37,154 nt of DNA, taken from NCBI GenBank assembly GCA_900546355.1, contig URCM01000018.1:1-37154 (forward strand), read 5' to 3'. Positions 9,562-17,683 of this stretch are shown piece by piece; within the stretch, counting starts at the first letter, position 1, and each line of letters starts with the position of its first letter. The position numbers and the translations under genes were made by a program. Origin of the DNA: an uncultured Bacteroides sp. Its GTDB lineage: Bacteria > Bacteroidota > Bacteroidia > Bacteroidales > Bacteroidaceae. The notes beneath the pieces are model-generated. The model saw only the letters and a program-made list of their open reading frames with translations, was not told the DNA's origin and searched no databases.

Positions 9562-9607
9562 AAAGCGGACGAAAAGAAGAATAGTGCATTTCCCTTTCGT
9601 CCGCTTT
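9562..9607. terminator. Bidirectional terminator between GH31 and SIMPL genes
   Basis: AAAGCGGACGAAA (9562-9574) and TTTCGTCCGCTTT (9595-9607) form a perfect 13-bp stem with a 20-base loop. It sits between two convergent genes, and short T-rich stretches follow on each strand. Confidence 0.75.
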
Positions 9608-9611
9608 GCTT

Positions 9612-10301
9612 TTATTCTATGATTTCAAAGCGCACCAGCATGGAGTAGTTTTTCTTGATGGTGCGGAAGCTGTCGAATGAGGCAGCATCGGATGACAGGA
9701 CATTGCTTTGCGCGAACGGGAAAATATTACTGTTCCCTTCCTCCACAATACGTATCACATCACCCAATTTCTTACCCAACGCCTCTACCAGATAGGTGGC
9801 TTTATTTTGGGCGGCTTTCAATGCTTCAATCTTTCCCTTTTGGTGATAGACAAGCATATCTTTGTTTTCCAATTCTCCTATGCGCATGGTGTGGACACCT
9901 TTTGTGTCTATACGTTTGAGTATTTCGTTTATCTGATTAAAGTCTGTCAAGGTGATGTCAAATTTCTTGGAAACCAAGAAGTCCTGCCCCTGTTGCCTCC
10001 AATAGTCGCCGATTTCCTGCGTGCGGATGGCATTTTGTGGGATACCAGCATTGGCAAAAGCTTCTCTTAATTCTTGTTCTATCTCCGACAAAGGCACTTT
10101 GGTACGGTATTCTTCGGGCTTCGACTTCCCGTCAAATTCTTCCTCGAAGTATTCACGGATTTCAATCAGGTAATGAATCTTGTCGGGCACAATCTCTATC
10201 TCGGATGTGCCTGTCACTTCAATATATCTCTCATTGGTTTGCGCTTGTAGCGAAAAGTTCGCGCATAAGCTAATAACTAAAACTAACAGTCTTGTTTTCA
10301 T
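9612..10301 (-). CDS. SIMPL domain-containing exported protein
   Basis: About 229 residues. The ATG at 10301 opens directly on a signal peptide (MKTRLLVLVISLCANFSLQAQ); an upstream in-frame ATG would overlap the preceding gene. The mature part begins ERYIEVTGTSEIEIVPDKIHY, the typical opening strand of the SIMPL/DUF541 fold, and ends FRTIKKNYSMLVRFEIIE. SIMPL proteins form periplasmic or outer-membrane oligomers; the biochemical role is not settled. It starts 7 bases after the lipoprotein gene stop, so it is probably the last gene of that operon, ending at the terminator at 9562-9607. Confidence 0.85.
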   Translation of the reverse strand: MKTRLLVLVISLCANFSLQAQTNERYIEVTGTSEIEIVPDKIHYLIEIREYFEEEFDGKSKPEEYRTKVPLSEIEQELREAFANAGIPQNAIRTQEIGDYWRQQGQDFLVSKKFDITLTDFNQINEILKRIDTKGVHTMRIGELENKDMLVYHQKGKIEALKAAQNKATYLVEALGKKLGDVIRIVEEGNSNIFPFAQSNVLSSDAASFDSFRTIKKNYSMLVRFEIIE

Positions 10302-10308
10302 AAAAATA

Positions 10309-10878
10309 CTATTTGATTTCAAATTCTGCATGCAATTCTATTTTCTTTCTTTTCGCAAAGAACGATTTACATATCCGGTATTTCCCTTTGGGGAGATGGT
10401 AATATTTGCCGACGGGGAAACGGAAGCAATACAATAAAGGAGCTTTTGGTTCTTCAAACCCATCATCATACCAAACAATGACGCCTTTGGTCTTGGCCAT
10501 GCTCCATTCTTTCCCGTTCCATTGCTCTACAACCCAAGCTCTTCCATACATCAGAGAGGTTGATGTCGGATTTGCAACGAACACATTGACGACTTGTACA
10601 TTCTCCCAATAGACAGGACGTTCCGTCCACATGGAAACCGGTTTGTCCTTGTACTTGTCCGGCAAGTCTTCAACATACCAAAGGTAACACTCCGGCGTAT
10701 CATAGATGACGGTATCTTTATCCGCCGATGCAACTTGGATACTTGTAACCGTATCACTTCCGCCAATTATCGCCGATTCTTTATCCGGCGTTGCTTCCGG
10801 CTGGGATTGTTGCCGTTTGTGGGTACAACTCAGGCAAACGACACCTGATAACATTGCGAATAAAATGATTGTTCTCAT
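10309..10878 (-). CDS. Lipoprotein with an immunoglobulin-like region, function unknown
   Basis: 189 residues with a short hydrophobic signal and a Cys-containing lipobox-like end (VVCLSCTHKR, Cys18 the likely lipidation site). A polar linker (about 20-50) leads to a beta-rich domain (about 55-189) with WTERPVYWENVQVVNVFVANP and an end in GKYRICKSFFAKRKKIELHAEFEIK. That arrangement recalls bacterial Ig-like lipoprotein domains in which an electrolyte- or wall-proximal protein modulates susceptibility to stress, but I cannot assign a family firmly. The start overlaps the stop of the 83-codon ORF by four bases (ATGA), suggesting translational coupling. Confidence 0.75.
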   Translation of the reverse strand: MRTIILFAMLSGVVCLSCTHKRQQSQPEATPDKESAIIGGSDTVTSIQVASADKDTVIYDTPECYLWYVEDLPDKYKDKPVSMWTERPVYWENVQVVNVFVANPTSTSLMYGRAWVVEQWNGKEWSMAKTKGVIVWYDDGFEEPKAPLLYCFRFPVGKYYHLPKGKYRICKSFFAKRKKIELHAEFEIK

Positions 10879-11126
10879 TGTATACGTTCTCCTTTCTTAA
10901 AAAATATAGGTAAGGCCAATGTGGACTCCCGGTATTTATTTTGCTTGCGGTCATACGTTTTGATGGTGCCACCACATATTCCGTAAGAAGTTTCGAGCGT
11001 ATCTACTTGCCCCTTGTATAAGAATGTAAATCTCCAAATATTGGCACGAAACTCCATTTCCGAAACAAACTGCTTTCCTTCGGGCAGCTGTGCCCTCCAG
11101 ATTTTGTTTTCCAACAGAACAAGCAT
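10875..11126 (-). CDS. Small ORF of 83 codons, unknown function
   Basis: 83 residues, with no signal peptide, membrane segment or motif I recognise. The composition is protein-like (EMEFRANIWRFTFLYKGQVD, then GGTIKTYDRKQN). The ATG at 11126 is preceded by AGGGAG at a short distance, a good Shine-Dalgarno match for an organism that rarely shows one. Its stop overlaps the lipoprotein start as ATGA. It lies exactly in frame with the upstream DUF6057-like gene, separated by that gene's TAA and 11 further codons. It may therefore be an independent small gene, or the detached tail of a longer ancestral protein. Other overlapping minus-strand frames (10951-11187, 11003-11272) look less protein-like. 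Confidence 0.55.
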   Translation of the reverse strand: MLVLLENKIWRAQLPEGKQFVSEMEFRANIWRFTFLYKGQVDTLETSYGICGGTIKTYDRKQNKYRESTLALPIFFKKGERIQ

Positions 11127-11159
11127 ATCTCCCTGGACAGTGCTTTCTTGCGCCCGGAC

Positions 11160-12311
11160 TTATTCTTGATAATCGAAATACCACCAATAAGTATCGCCAA
11201 ACTCCCTACGCATCTTGTTTCTCTCCTCCACGGCAGAAGAAAATTCGGTCTGCCGCTTCCGATAATCAGCATAACGCTTTATGATGACGCTATCGTTTAC
11301 TTGAACCGGATATTCAGGATGCGAATCGCGGTAAAGCAGAAGCGCTTCGCTAAAATAACGGGGCAACGTATCCTCCGTTTCATATAAATCTGTCAGTGCC
11401 ATACCAAAATCGTCCAAGCGTTTTTCGAGCAACAAGGCCGATAGGTAATAATCAAGGGCAGTATATTTGGCTGTCCCTTTGTAACAAATATTCCGTAAGA
11501 ACGTCATTCGGTCTTCTCCCCGATAAGGCCGCATTCCCAATAAATAATAAATGGAATCGTTGGTATATCGACATGTCTGGGTAGAATCGTCGGCAAAGAA
11601 TAACCCGTTTGAACGGTAATATTGCGGATAAGCGAACAGCTTTCCACCTAATTGTCCAGCATGTGACATGGCAATCGCACGGAGTACGGTCAGGGTACGC
11701 GAAGCTTCGAGCGAATGCTTCCCTACTTCTAAAACTTTTTCGTACTGATGCGCACGCAAATAACGCTCGGCTTCCAGCTCGTGGTGAAAGCCACGGCTGG
11801 TATTGCCTATCATAGCTGCCATCAGGCACAACGCAACCAGGATAAGCAAATTGTAATTTACCAAAAGAATAGGACTTCCTTCATTGTTCAGCTGTTTCCG
11901 GAATATACGGCGCAAGAAATACGCCACAACGATGTAAACCAATAAAATCAACGGAAGCAACCATCCCCATGGCGTATGATACCCCTCCATATAAACATTT
12001 TTTCCGACATCAGTCAATACGCCTAAAATAAGGCACGAAGGGAAATAAGAAAGTGCACGTACATTGCCTTTCAAGCCTAACAGGCTATTGACTCCCCAAC
12101 GAAGCAACAATAGGATAAAAGTTATAATAAGAGCACTCGCCAGCGGTGCGAAATGCGTTTTTCCATGCGCTAACGAGTAATGCAAGGCTTCTAACACATC
12201 GCGTTGGAAAACATAAAGATAGGTAAAGCTAAAGACCGCAAAAAGAAAGCCGCACACAACGGTTTGTATGCGAGCGGCTTTCCGGTATGCAGCATGAATG
12301 GGTTCACTCAT
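11160..12311 (-). CDS. DUF6057-like multi-span membrane protein
   Basis: About 383 residues from the ATG at 12311. Five hydrophobic segments (about 16-35, 55-72, 88-102, 116-134 and 150-168) are followed by a soluble helical part of about 210 residues with TPR-like character (YEKVLEVGKHSLEASRTLTVLRAI) and an aromatic end (FGDTYWWYFDYQE). This matches my memory of the DUF6057 family in Bacteroides; no function is known. The 23 extra codons upstream fall in a GTCAA-rich intergenic hairpin, so I reject the longer start. It follows glgB on the same strand with no obvious promoter between them. Confidence 0.8.
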   Translation of the reverse strand: MSEPIHAAYRKAARIQTVVCGFLFAVFSFTYLYVFQRDVLEALHYSLAHGKTHFAPLASALIITFILLLLRWGVNSLLGLKGNVRALSYFPSCLILGVLTDVGKNVYMEGYHTPWGWLLPLILLVYIVVAYFLRRIFRKQLNNEGSPILLVNYNLLILVALCLMAAMIGNTSRGFHHELEAERYLRAHQYEKVLEVGKHSLEASRTLTVLRAIAMSHAGQLGGKLFAYPQYYRSNGLFFADDSTQTCRYTNDSIYYLLGMRPYRGEDRMTFLRNICYKGTAKYTALDYYLSALLLEKRLDDFGMALTDLYETEDTLPRYFSEALLLYRDSHPEYPVQVNDSVIIKRYADYRKRQTEFSSAVEERNKMRREFGDTYWWYFDYQE

Positions 12312-12360
12312 TGTCAAGTTGGTAAGTTTAGTAAACAAGCTTCGCTTAACAAGCTGACAA
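12311..12360. repeat. Imperfect inverted repeat in the leader of the DUF6057-like gene
   Basis: TTGTCAAGTTGGTAAG (12311-12326) pairs with CTTAACAAGCTGACAA (12345-12360) at 13 of 16 positions. It starts at the ATG of the DUF6057-like gene and covers its leader. Similar CTTGTCAACT wording occurs again at 12401 and, less exactly, at 622-660 beside aspS, so this is probably a dispersed intergenic repeat type. Confidence 0.45.
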
Positions 12361-12430
12361 GGTTCCGGTTTTTCGTTCATCGCAATTCACGCCACCATTC
12401 CCTTGTCAACTCATTTTCTTATTAACTTCG

Positions 12431-14440
12431 TTATTTTTGGCGCTTCAACACTACAGCCGAACGTGCCGGGATGTAGAGCTTGAGCCATTCTTTCTTCTCT
12501 TTCGCATAAAGCGGGTCGGCGCAGGTAAAGTGGGAAATGGTATCATCCGAGAAACCGAATCCGCCGAATTGCTTGCTGTCTGTATTCAGCACCACATGGT
12601 ATTCGCCGCGCGGAACCAAGAAACCATAATCGGTAAACGAACGGGTAGGATTGAAATTGAATACAAATACCAAGTCTTTCCGACGGTATGCCAATACCTG
12701 GTCGCCATCGTTATGCCAAACTTCTATCACATCGGTCTTCTGGATATTTTTTACATCCTCCAGCAAATGAACCATAGCCGAATCGAAATCACCCAGATAA
12801 TGATAACACAAAGTGGGGTCGTCTACCAGATGCCACTGGCGGCGTGCATATTTGTACGACCAGCCGTTGCCTTCACGCGGGAAGTCAATCCATTCGGGAT
12901 GACCGAACTCGTTACCCATGAAATTCAGATAACCGCCGTTGATTGTAGAAGCCGTAAGCAAGCGGATCATCTTGTGCAATGCGATGCCACGTTCTACCGT
13001 TCCATTTTCGTCACCAATGCGGAAATGCCAATACATATCGGCATCAATCAGACGGAAAATGATGGTCTTATCGCCCACCAGTGCCTGGTCGTGGCTTTCG
13101 CAATATGAAATGGTCTTTTCATCTTTCCGCCGGTTTGTCACTTCCCAATACATGCTGGACGGTTTCCAGTCTTCATCACGGCGTTCTTTGATAATCTTAA
13201 TCCAATAATCCGGGATATTCATCGCCATACGATAATCGAAACCATATCCGCCGTCATTGAAAGGAGCTGCCAACCCCGGCATACCCGACACTTCTTCGGC
13301 AATAGTGATGGCACGTGGATTTACCTGATGTATCAGCTTGTTTGCCAAAGTCAGGTAGCAGATGGCATTGTCGTCCTGATGCCCGTTGAAATAATCTTCA
13401 TAACTGCAGAACGCTTCGCCCAAACCATGACTGTAATACAACATGGAAGTCACGCCATCGAAACGGAAACCATCGAAACGGAATTCTTCCAACCAATATT
13501 TACAATTAGAAAGTAAAAAATGAAGCACTTCGTTCTTTCCGTAATCAAAACAGAGGGAATCCCATGCCGGATGCTCACGGCGGTCACCCTGATAGAAATA
13601 TTGGCAAGGGTCGCCCGCAAAATTGCCCAATCCTTCTACTTCATTCTTCACCGCGTGTGAATGTACAATATCCATTATAACGGCTATCCCCATCTGATGC
13701 GCTGTATCAATAAGTCGTTTCAGCTCGTCGGGTGTGCCGAAACGCGATGACGGAGCAAAGAAGCTGGATACATGATAACCGAAACTTCCGTAATAGGGAT
13801 GCTCCTGAATAGCCATAATCTGGATGCAGTTATAGCCATCCTTCGCCACACGCGGCAGGATATTTTCGCGAAACTCATTATACGTCCCTACCCTTTCAGC
13901 GTCTTGCGCCATACCGATATGGCATTCGTAAATCATCAGCGGGCCCACATTGGGATTAAAAACTTTCTTCTTAAACTTATAGGGCTTTTCAGGATTCCAG
14001 ACTTGCGCGCTGAATATCTTTGTGTTATCGTCCTGAACTACCCGTGTAGCCCATGCCGGAATACGTTCGCCACATCCGCCTTCCCAGTACACTTTCAGCT
14101 TATACAAGTCGCCATGTTTCATGGCTTTCTCCGGCAAGTTGATTTCCCAATTGCCGCTGTTCCTTACTTTTTTCAACTTGAATTTAGGCGATTCTTTCCA
14201 CTCGTTAAAATCACCAATCAGGTAAATAGCAGTGGCATTAGGTGCCCATTCGCGGAAAGTCCACCCTTTTTCCGTCCGGTGTAAACCGAAATAAAGATGT
14301 CCTGTAGCAAAATCGGCCAGTGTTTTCTTTCCGGCTAATTCTTTTTCTTTGCTAATAGCGTGCTGGTGTCTGCCTGTAATGGCATCTTTATACGGTTCCA
14401 GCCACGGGTCATTCTTAATAATGTTCAATACTTCATCCAT
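12431..14440 (-). CDS. glgB: 1,4-alpha-glucan branching enzyme, eukaryote-like GH13_8 type
   Basis: 669 residues; makes the alpha-1,6 branches of glycogen in the cytoplasm. An N-terminal CBM48-like domain (about 50-145, TFREWAPNATAIYLIGDFNEW) precedes a GH13 barrel. The nucleophile is Asp328 in FRFDGV, the acid/base Glu382 in IAEEVSGMPG, and the third acid lies in ESHDQALVGD. The opening (DPWLEPYKDAITGRHQ) and AEEVSGMPG are closer to the eukaryotic enzyme than to the E. coli type, which is usual in Bacteroidetes. It is preceded closely by the YhcH-family gene and followed by the DUF6057-like gene. No glycogen synthase or phosphorylase is in the window. Confidence 0.95.
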   Translation of the reverse strand: MDEVLNIIKNDPWLEPYKDAITGRHQHAISKEKELAGKKTLADFATGHLYFGLHRTEKGWTFREWAPNATAIYLIGDFNEWKESPKFKLKKVRNSGNWEINLPEKAMKHGDLYKLKVYWEGGCGERIPAWATRVVQDDNTKIFSAQVWNPEKPYKFKKKVFNPNVGPLMIYECHIGMAQDAERVGTYNEFRENILPRVAKDGYNCIQIMAIQEHPYYGSFGYHVSSFFAPSSRFGTPDELKRLIDTAHQMGIAVIMDIVHSHAVKNEVEGLGNFAGDPCQYFYQGDRREHPAWDSLCFDYGKNEVLHFLLSNCKYWLEEFRFDGFRFDGVTSMLYYSHGLGEAFCSYEDYFNGHQDDNAICYLTLANKLIHQVNPRAITIAEEVSGMPGLAAPFNDGGYGFDYRMAMNIPDYWIKIIKERRDEDWKPSSMYWEVTNRRKDEKTISYCESHDQALVGDKTIIFRLIDADMYWHFRIGDENGTVERGIALHKMIRLLTASTINGGYLNFMGNEFGHPEWIDFPREGNGWSYKYARRQWHLVDDPTLCYHYLGDFDSAMVHLLEDVKNIQKTDVIEVWHNDGDQVLAYRRKDLVFVFNFNPTRSFTDYGFLVPRGEYHVVLNTDSKQFGGFGFSDDTISHFTCADPLYAKEKKEWLKLYIPARSAVVLKRQK

Positions 14441-14452
14441 AGTATCGGTAAT

Positions 14453-14899
14453 TTATTGTTTAACTCGTACTTTTATAATCACTTTTTTCACTCCATCGGG
14501 AGTTACGCCAGGCGCATGAGCGTCTTCAGGAAAGAAGATGGCAAACATACCGGGCTTTATCACCAGATAATCCTGAGCCAAACCTTTATAGAAAGTCCTG
14601 TCTTTCCCGGCATCATATTCCTCCTCCGGCAAATCGGCACGCGGAGTATATCCCATCTGTTCTATTCCAGATAAGGGAACCTGAATATCAATAAAATCGT
14701 TATGAGTTTCCAGTTTGACTTCCTCTTTTGACTTCGGATACACTTCGGCAAAGTTTACGGTCAACTCTCCTTCTTTCAAAGTCATCTTACCTAATTCGTG
14801 TGTGTTCAAATCGGTTGCTTTCAAGAATGCCACCACATCGGCGAACAAAGGGTTCAGTGATGCGTATTTCTCAAAATTTTCCAGTTTATCGACAACCAT
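14453..14899 (-). CDS. YhcH/YjgK/YiaL family beta-barrel protein
   Basis: About 148 residues from the ATG at 14899 (MVVDKLENFEKYASLNPLF), the usual opening of the DUF386 family; the 14 codons upstream look non-coding. It carries FIDIQVPLSGIEQMGYTPR, then FAIFFPEDAHAPGV, where His and acidic residues of the cupin-like barrel are expected to bind metal. Family members act in, or are linked to, sialic-acid and other sugar catabolism, possibly as anomerase or isomerase-type enzymes. The gene lies 12 bases before glgB and 34 bases after DUF2461, so it is probably co-transcribed. The exact sugar is unknown. Confidence 0.9.
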   Translation of the reverse strand: MVVDKLENFEKYASLNPLFADVVAFLKATDLNTHELGKMTLKEGELTVNFAEVYPKSKEEVKLETHNDFIDIQVPLSGIEQMGYTPRADLPEEEYDAGKDRTFYKGLAQDYLVIKPGMFAIFFPEDAHAPGVTPDGVKKVIIKVRVKQ

Positions 14900-14933
14900 A
14901 ATCGTATAATTTAAAAAGTTTATAAAATGTGCG

Positions 14934-15599
14934 TTATTCAAAATCGTCTATCGTGAAATTCGTAAAATCGGCAAAACGTTTCAATTGAGCGAAAACATCC
15001 GCGATTTTATCCAAGAATGCCGGATCTTCGAAGAACGTGTCCGGTATCGGGCACGAAACGGTATAGTCTTTACAGCGAATGTATTGAGGATAGGGAAAGT
15101 CTTTAGGAAAGCCTTTCGGTATAGTCTTTAAATGCTCCTCTCCCACTACCGGGAAATATTTCTTGAAAGCCGGGTCTTCTACAATGGAGCGGTATTCGTC
15201 TATATTGTCGCACACCGAACGGCGTACAGCCCTTAACATATCCGACGGCATGCACCAGCTCCCCCCTGCCAACATACAGTTGCCCGGTTCTAAATGAAGA
15301 TAATAACCACAATGGTTCGATTTCTTGCCTTTGGCATTGATGTACCCGCCGATATGATTCTTATAGGGAGATTTATCCGATGAAAAACGGGTATCGCGAT
15401 AAATACGGAACGTGCAATCCGAAGGCTGCACATGAGCCACGCTTGGGTCGAATGCCGCAACACGTGCTATCACAGCAGCCAATAACGCTTCGAAGCTTTT
15501 CTGCACACGTTGATATTCCACCTTATGCTCCTGAAACCAGAGGCGGTTGTTATTAGCAGCCAACCGTTTCAAGAAATCCAATATTTCCGGTATATCCAT
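14934..15599 (-). CDS. DUF2461 family protein
   Basis: About 221 residues from the ATG at 15599 (MDIPEILDFLKRLAANNNR); the upstream 9 codons overlap a promoter-like box less convincingly. It has the family hallmarks NNRLWFQEHKVEYQRV near the start, FRIYRDTRFSSDKSPYKNHIGGYI near residues 77-100 and YYLHLEPGNCMLAGG near 110. No signal peptide is present, so it should be cytoplasmic. The biochemical function of this widespread family (TIGR02453) is not established. It has its own promoter and probably leads the unit DUF2461-yhcH-glgB. Confidence 0.92.
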   Translation of the reverse strand: MDIPEILDFLKRLAANNNRLWFQEHKVEYQRVQKSFEALLAAVIARVAAFDPSVAHVQPSDCTFRIYRDTRFSSDKSPYKNHIGGYINAKGKKSNHCGYYLHLEPGNCMLAGGSWCMPSDMLRAVRRSVCDNIDEYRSIVEDPAFKKYFPVVGEEHLKTIPKGFPKDFPYPQYIRCKDYTVSCPIPDTFFEDPAFLDKIADVFAQLKRFADFTNFTIDDFE

Positions 15600-15619
15600 G
15601 TCTTTTCTTTTTAATGACA

Positions 15620-15652
15620 CAAACATACAAAATTATTTGGAGATAAGCCAAA
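15620..15652 (-). promoter_or_regulatory. Candidate promoter for DUF2461-yhcH-glgB
   Basis: On the minus strand: TTTG (15652-15649), 21 bases, TATGTTTG (15627-15620). Both boxes match the Bacteroidetes consensus exactly. A second overlapping box, TAATTTTG, is at 15635-15628. The site lies 21 bases before the chosen ATG and divides the long same-strand run. Confidence 0.65.
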
Positions 15653-15667
15653 TAAAGTGACGGTATT

Positions 15668-16456
15668 TTACAGTTTATCAATAATATCCAACAAATCTGC
15701 ATGAACTTTGCCATTCGAGGCTAAAACTTGCGTCCCTGAACAGAACGAATCGCCTCCTTTGAAATCGGTCACTTTTCCTCCTGCATTCTCTAAAATAAGC
15801 GTTCCTGCCGCAATATCCCAAGGGCCCAAGAAGGCTTCAATTCGAGCTTCGAACCGCCCAGCGGCTATGTAACACAACTCTGCGGCAGCCGCTCCCATCA
15901 GGCGCAATCCTGCCACATTGCCATACAAATGATTCACCAAACAAGTAGCCATTGGCTTGTAGGCTTCCGAATTGTAAGGAAGTCCCAATTCGATAAAAGC
16001 GTCATCCAAAGCGGAAACAGCCGAAACGTGTATTTCCCTGCCGTTCAGATAAGAAGCAGAACCTTTATACGTCCAATAACATTCATCGCGTGTAATTTCG
16101 TATACTACACCTATCAAGAGTTCTTTTGTATCCCGCAAAGCGATGCTTACGCAATAAGGAGCATTGTCGTGAATAAAGTTGGTCGTACCGTCCAAAGGGT
16201 CGACTACCCAACAATAGGAAGAATTTTCATGCAACGAAACGCCACTTTCTTCCGCAATAAAATTTGCCTCGGGGAGCAATGCTTTCAAACTGGCTGTAAT
16301 CCTTTTCTCAGACTCCTTGTCAACATACGACACATAATCGTGCGCATGTTTTTTTTCTACTGCATTCCGGCTGAACTTCTTTCGCTCTTCCCGAATGAAT
16401 GCGCCAGCTTCGAAAGCGATGGCACGCACTTTTTCCGTAAGTAAAGCTAAATCCAT
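15668..16456 (-). CDS. Inositol monophosphatase family protein
   Basis: 262 residues, the usual length. The metal-binding motifs are complete: FIAEES (Glu69, Glu70), DPLDGTTNF (86-94) and WDIAAG (around 213). The family dephosphorylates inositol-1-phosphate or related sugar phosphates, and some members (CysQ, SuhB) have other substrates or roles. The motifs do not decide between these. Cytoplasmic. It follows the MORN gene by 39 bases with no visible promoter, so it probably belongs to the kdsB-M16-MORN transcript. Confidence 0.93.
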   Translation of the reverse strand: MDLALLTEKVRAIAFEAGAFIREERKKFSRNAVEKKHAHDYVSYVDKESEKRITASLKALLPEANFIAEESGVSLHENSSYCWVVDPLDGTTNFIHDNAPYCVSIALRDTKELLIGVVYEITRDECYWTYKGSASYLNGREIHVSAVSALDDAFIELGLPYNSEAYKPMATCLVNHLYGNVAGLRLMGAAAAELCYIAAGRFEARIEAFLGPWDIAAGTLILENAGGKVTDFKGGDSFCSGTQVLASNGKVHADLLDIIDKL

Positions 16457-16495
16457 AGGCGATTGTTCTTACATGAATGATGAATCAGGCATAAC

Positions 16496-17617
16496 CTACT
16501 TTTTTTCTTCTAATAACCTTCCGTTGCGGAATGTACCTTGACGGGTCACTTTACCATTGGCATCGGTTTCAATAAAGGCACCGTCTTTTTTCCCTTGCTT
16601 AAAGAAACCTTCGAAACGAGAACCGTCTTTATTGACTATCGTCCCTTTACCGTTTTCCTTTCCTTTTGAGAAACTTCCTGTATATACCGAACCATCCTGC
16701 ATCCGTAATACGCCTTCGCCTTCGGCTACATTGTTTTTCCACTCGCCTTCATATTCATCGCCGTTTCCCCATTTATAATGCCCATGTCCTGAACGCTGGT
16801 TATTTATCCATTCACCTTCATAAATGGCACCGTTCTGCCAGGTAAACGTTCCTCGTCCTTCTTGTTTGCCATTTTTAAACTGACCTACATATTTATCGCC
16901 ATTGGGATACGTATAAGTACCTTCACCTGTGCGCTCTCCTTCGATATAATCACCTTCGTAACGTTCACCATTTTGGAAATAGTAAACGCCTTTCCCATGT
17001 TGAACATCAAATACCCAATCGCCTTCATATTTATCCCCATTGGTATAATAGAAAGTTCCTTTGCCGTCGCGCTGGCCGTTCTTCCACTGGCCTTCGTATT
17101 TGGAGCCGTCGTCCCACGTCATCACCCCTATCCCGTTCTTCAAGTCGTTTGTCCATCCGCCATCGTAATGAGCGCCGCCTTTCCATGTATACACTCCTTT
17201 GCCGTTCCGTTTATCGTGATGCCATGCACCTATGTATTTATCTCCGTTATAATAATACATCGTACCTTCCCCTTCTTGGTAATCCTGATACCACATACCC
17301 TCGTAACGATTGTTGTTCATAAAATAATAAGTGCCTTTACCATGTTGCTGGTCTTCAAACCACTCTCCAACATATTTCTCACCATCGGCAAACGTATAAG
17401 TGCCTTGCCCCTGGCGTTTCCCCTTTACGTATTCGCCTTCATAAACATCTCCATTCTTAAATACGGTTTTTCCTTTTCCGTTCGGACGCCGTCCTTTCAG
17501 TTCACCTGTATATTCCGACCCATCCTTAAATTTATAATATCCTAAAGACATCTGAGCAGAAGCCGACAGGCTTCCCATAGCCATAGCGGCCCATAGTAAC
17601 CATGTATATTTGTTCAT
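16496..17617 (-). CDS. MORN-repeat exported protein with 14 repeats
   Basis: 373 residues. After a signal peptide (MNKYTWLLWAAMAMGSLSASA, cleavage before QMSLG) the protein is almost entirely MORN repeats of 23 residues with the pattern Y-x-G-x-W-x-x-x-x-x-x-G-x-G. I count 14 consecutive units without insertions, the last being degenerate (FEGFFKQGKKDGAFIETDANG). MORN arrays form elongated beta structures that bind membranes or partner proteins. With a signal peptide this one should be periplasmic or surface exposed. It sits between the M16 homologue and the IMPase; no function can be assigned. Confidence 0.93.
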   Translation of the reverse strand: MNKYTWLLWAAMAMGSLSASAQMSLGYYKFKDGSEYTGELKGRRPNGKGKTVFKNGDVYEGEYVKGKRQGQGTYTFADGEKYVGEWFEDQQHGKGTYYFMNNNRYEGMWYQDYQEGEGTMYYYNGDKYIGAWHHDKRNGKGVYTWKGGAHYDGGWTNDLKNGIGVMTWDDGSKYEGQWKNGQRDGKGTFYYTNGDKYEGDWVFDVQHGKGVYYFQNGERYEGDYIEGERTGEGTYTYPNGDKYVGQFKNGKQEGRGTFTWQNGAIYEGEWINNQRSGHGHYKWGNGDEYEGEWKNNVAEGEGVLRMQDGSVYTGSFSKGKENGKGTIVNKDGSRFEGFFKQGKKDGAFIETDANGKVTRQGTFRNGRLLEEKK

Positions 17618-17646
17618 TCTCTTTCTTCTATTTGATTAACAGCTTT

Positions 17647-17679
17647 CAAAATTAGCTTTTTTAGCTCAGCCAAGGCAAT
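17647..17679 (-). promoter_or_regulatory. Weak candidate promoter before the MORN gene
   Basis: On the minus strand: ATTG, 21 bases, TAATTTTG (17654-17647). The -7 box fits; the -33 box matches TTTG at three of four bases (ATTG). It lies 29 bases before the start codon, in the 66-base gap after the M16 gene. Confidence 0.4.
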
Positions 17680-17683
17680 TTCA

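Noticed and set aside
16496..17617. MORN protein as recent transfer from a eukaryote
   Set aside because: MORN arrays are common in Bacteroidetes, the signal peptide is bacterial, and codon use resembles the neighbours.
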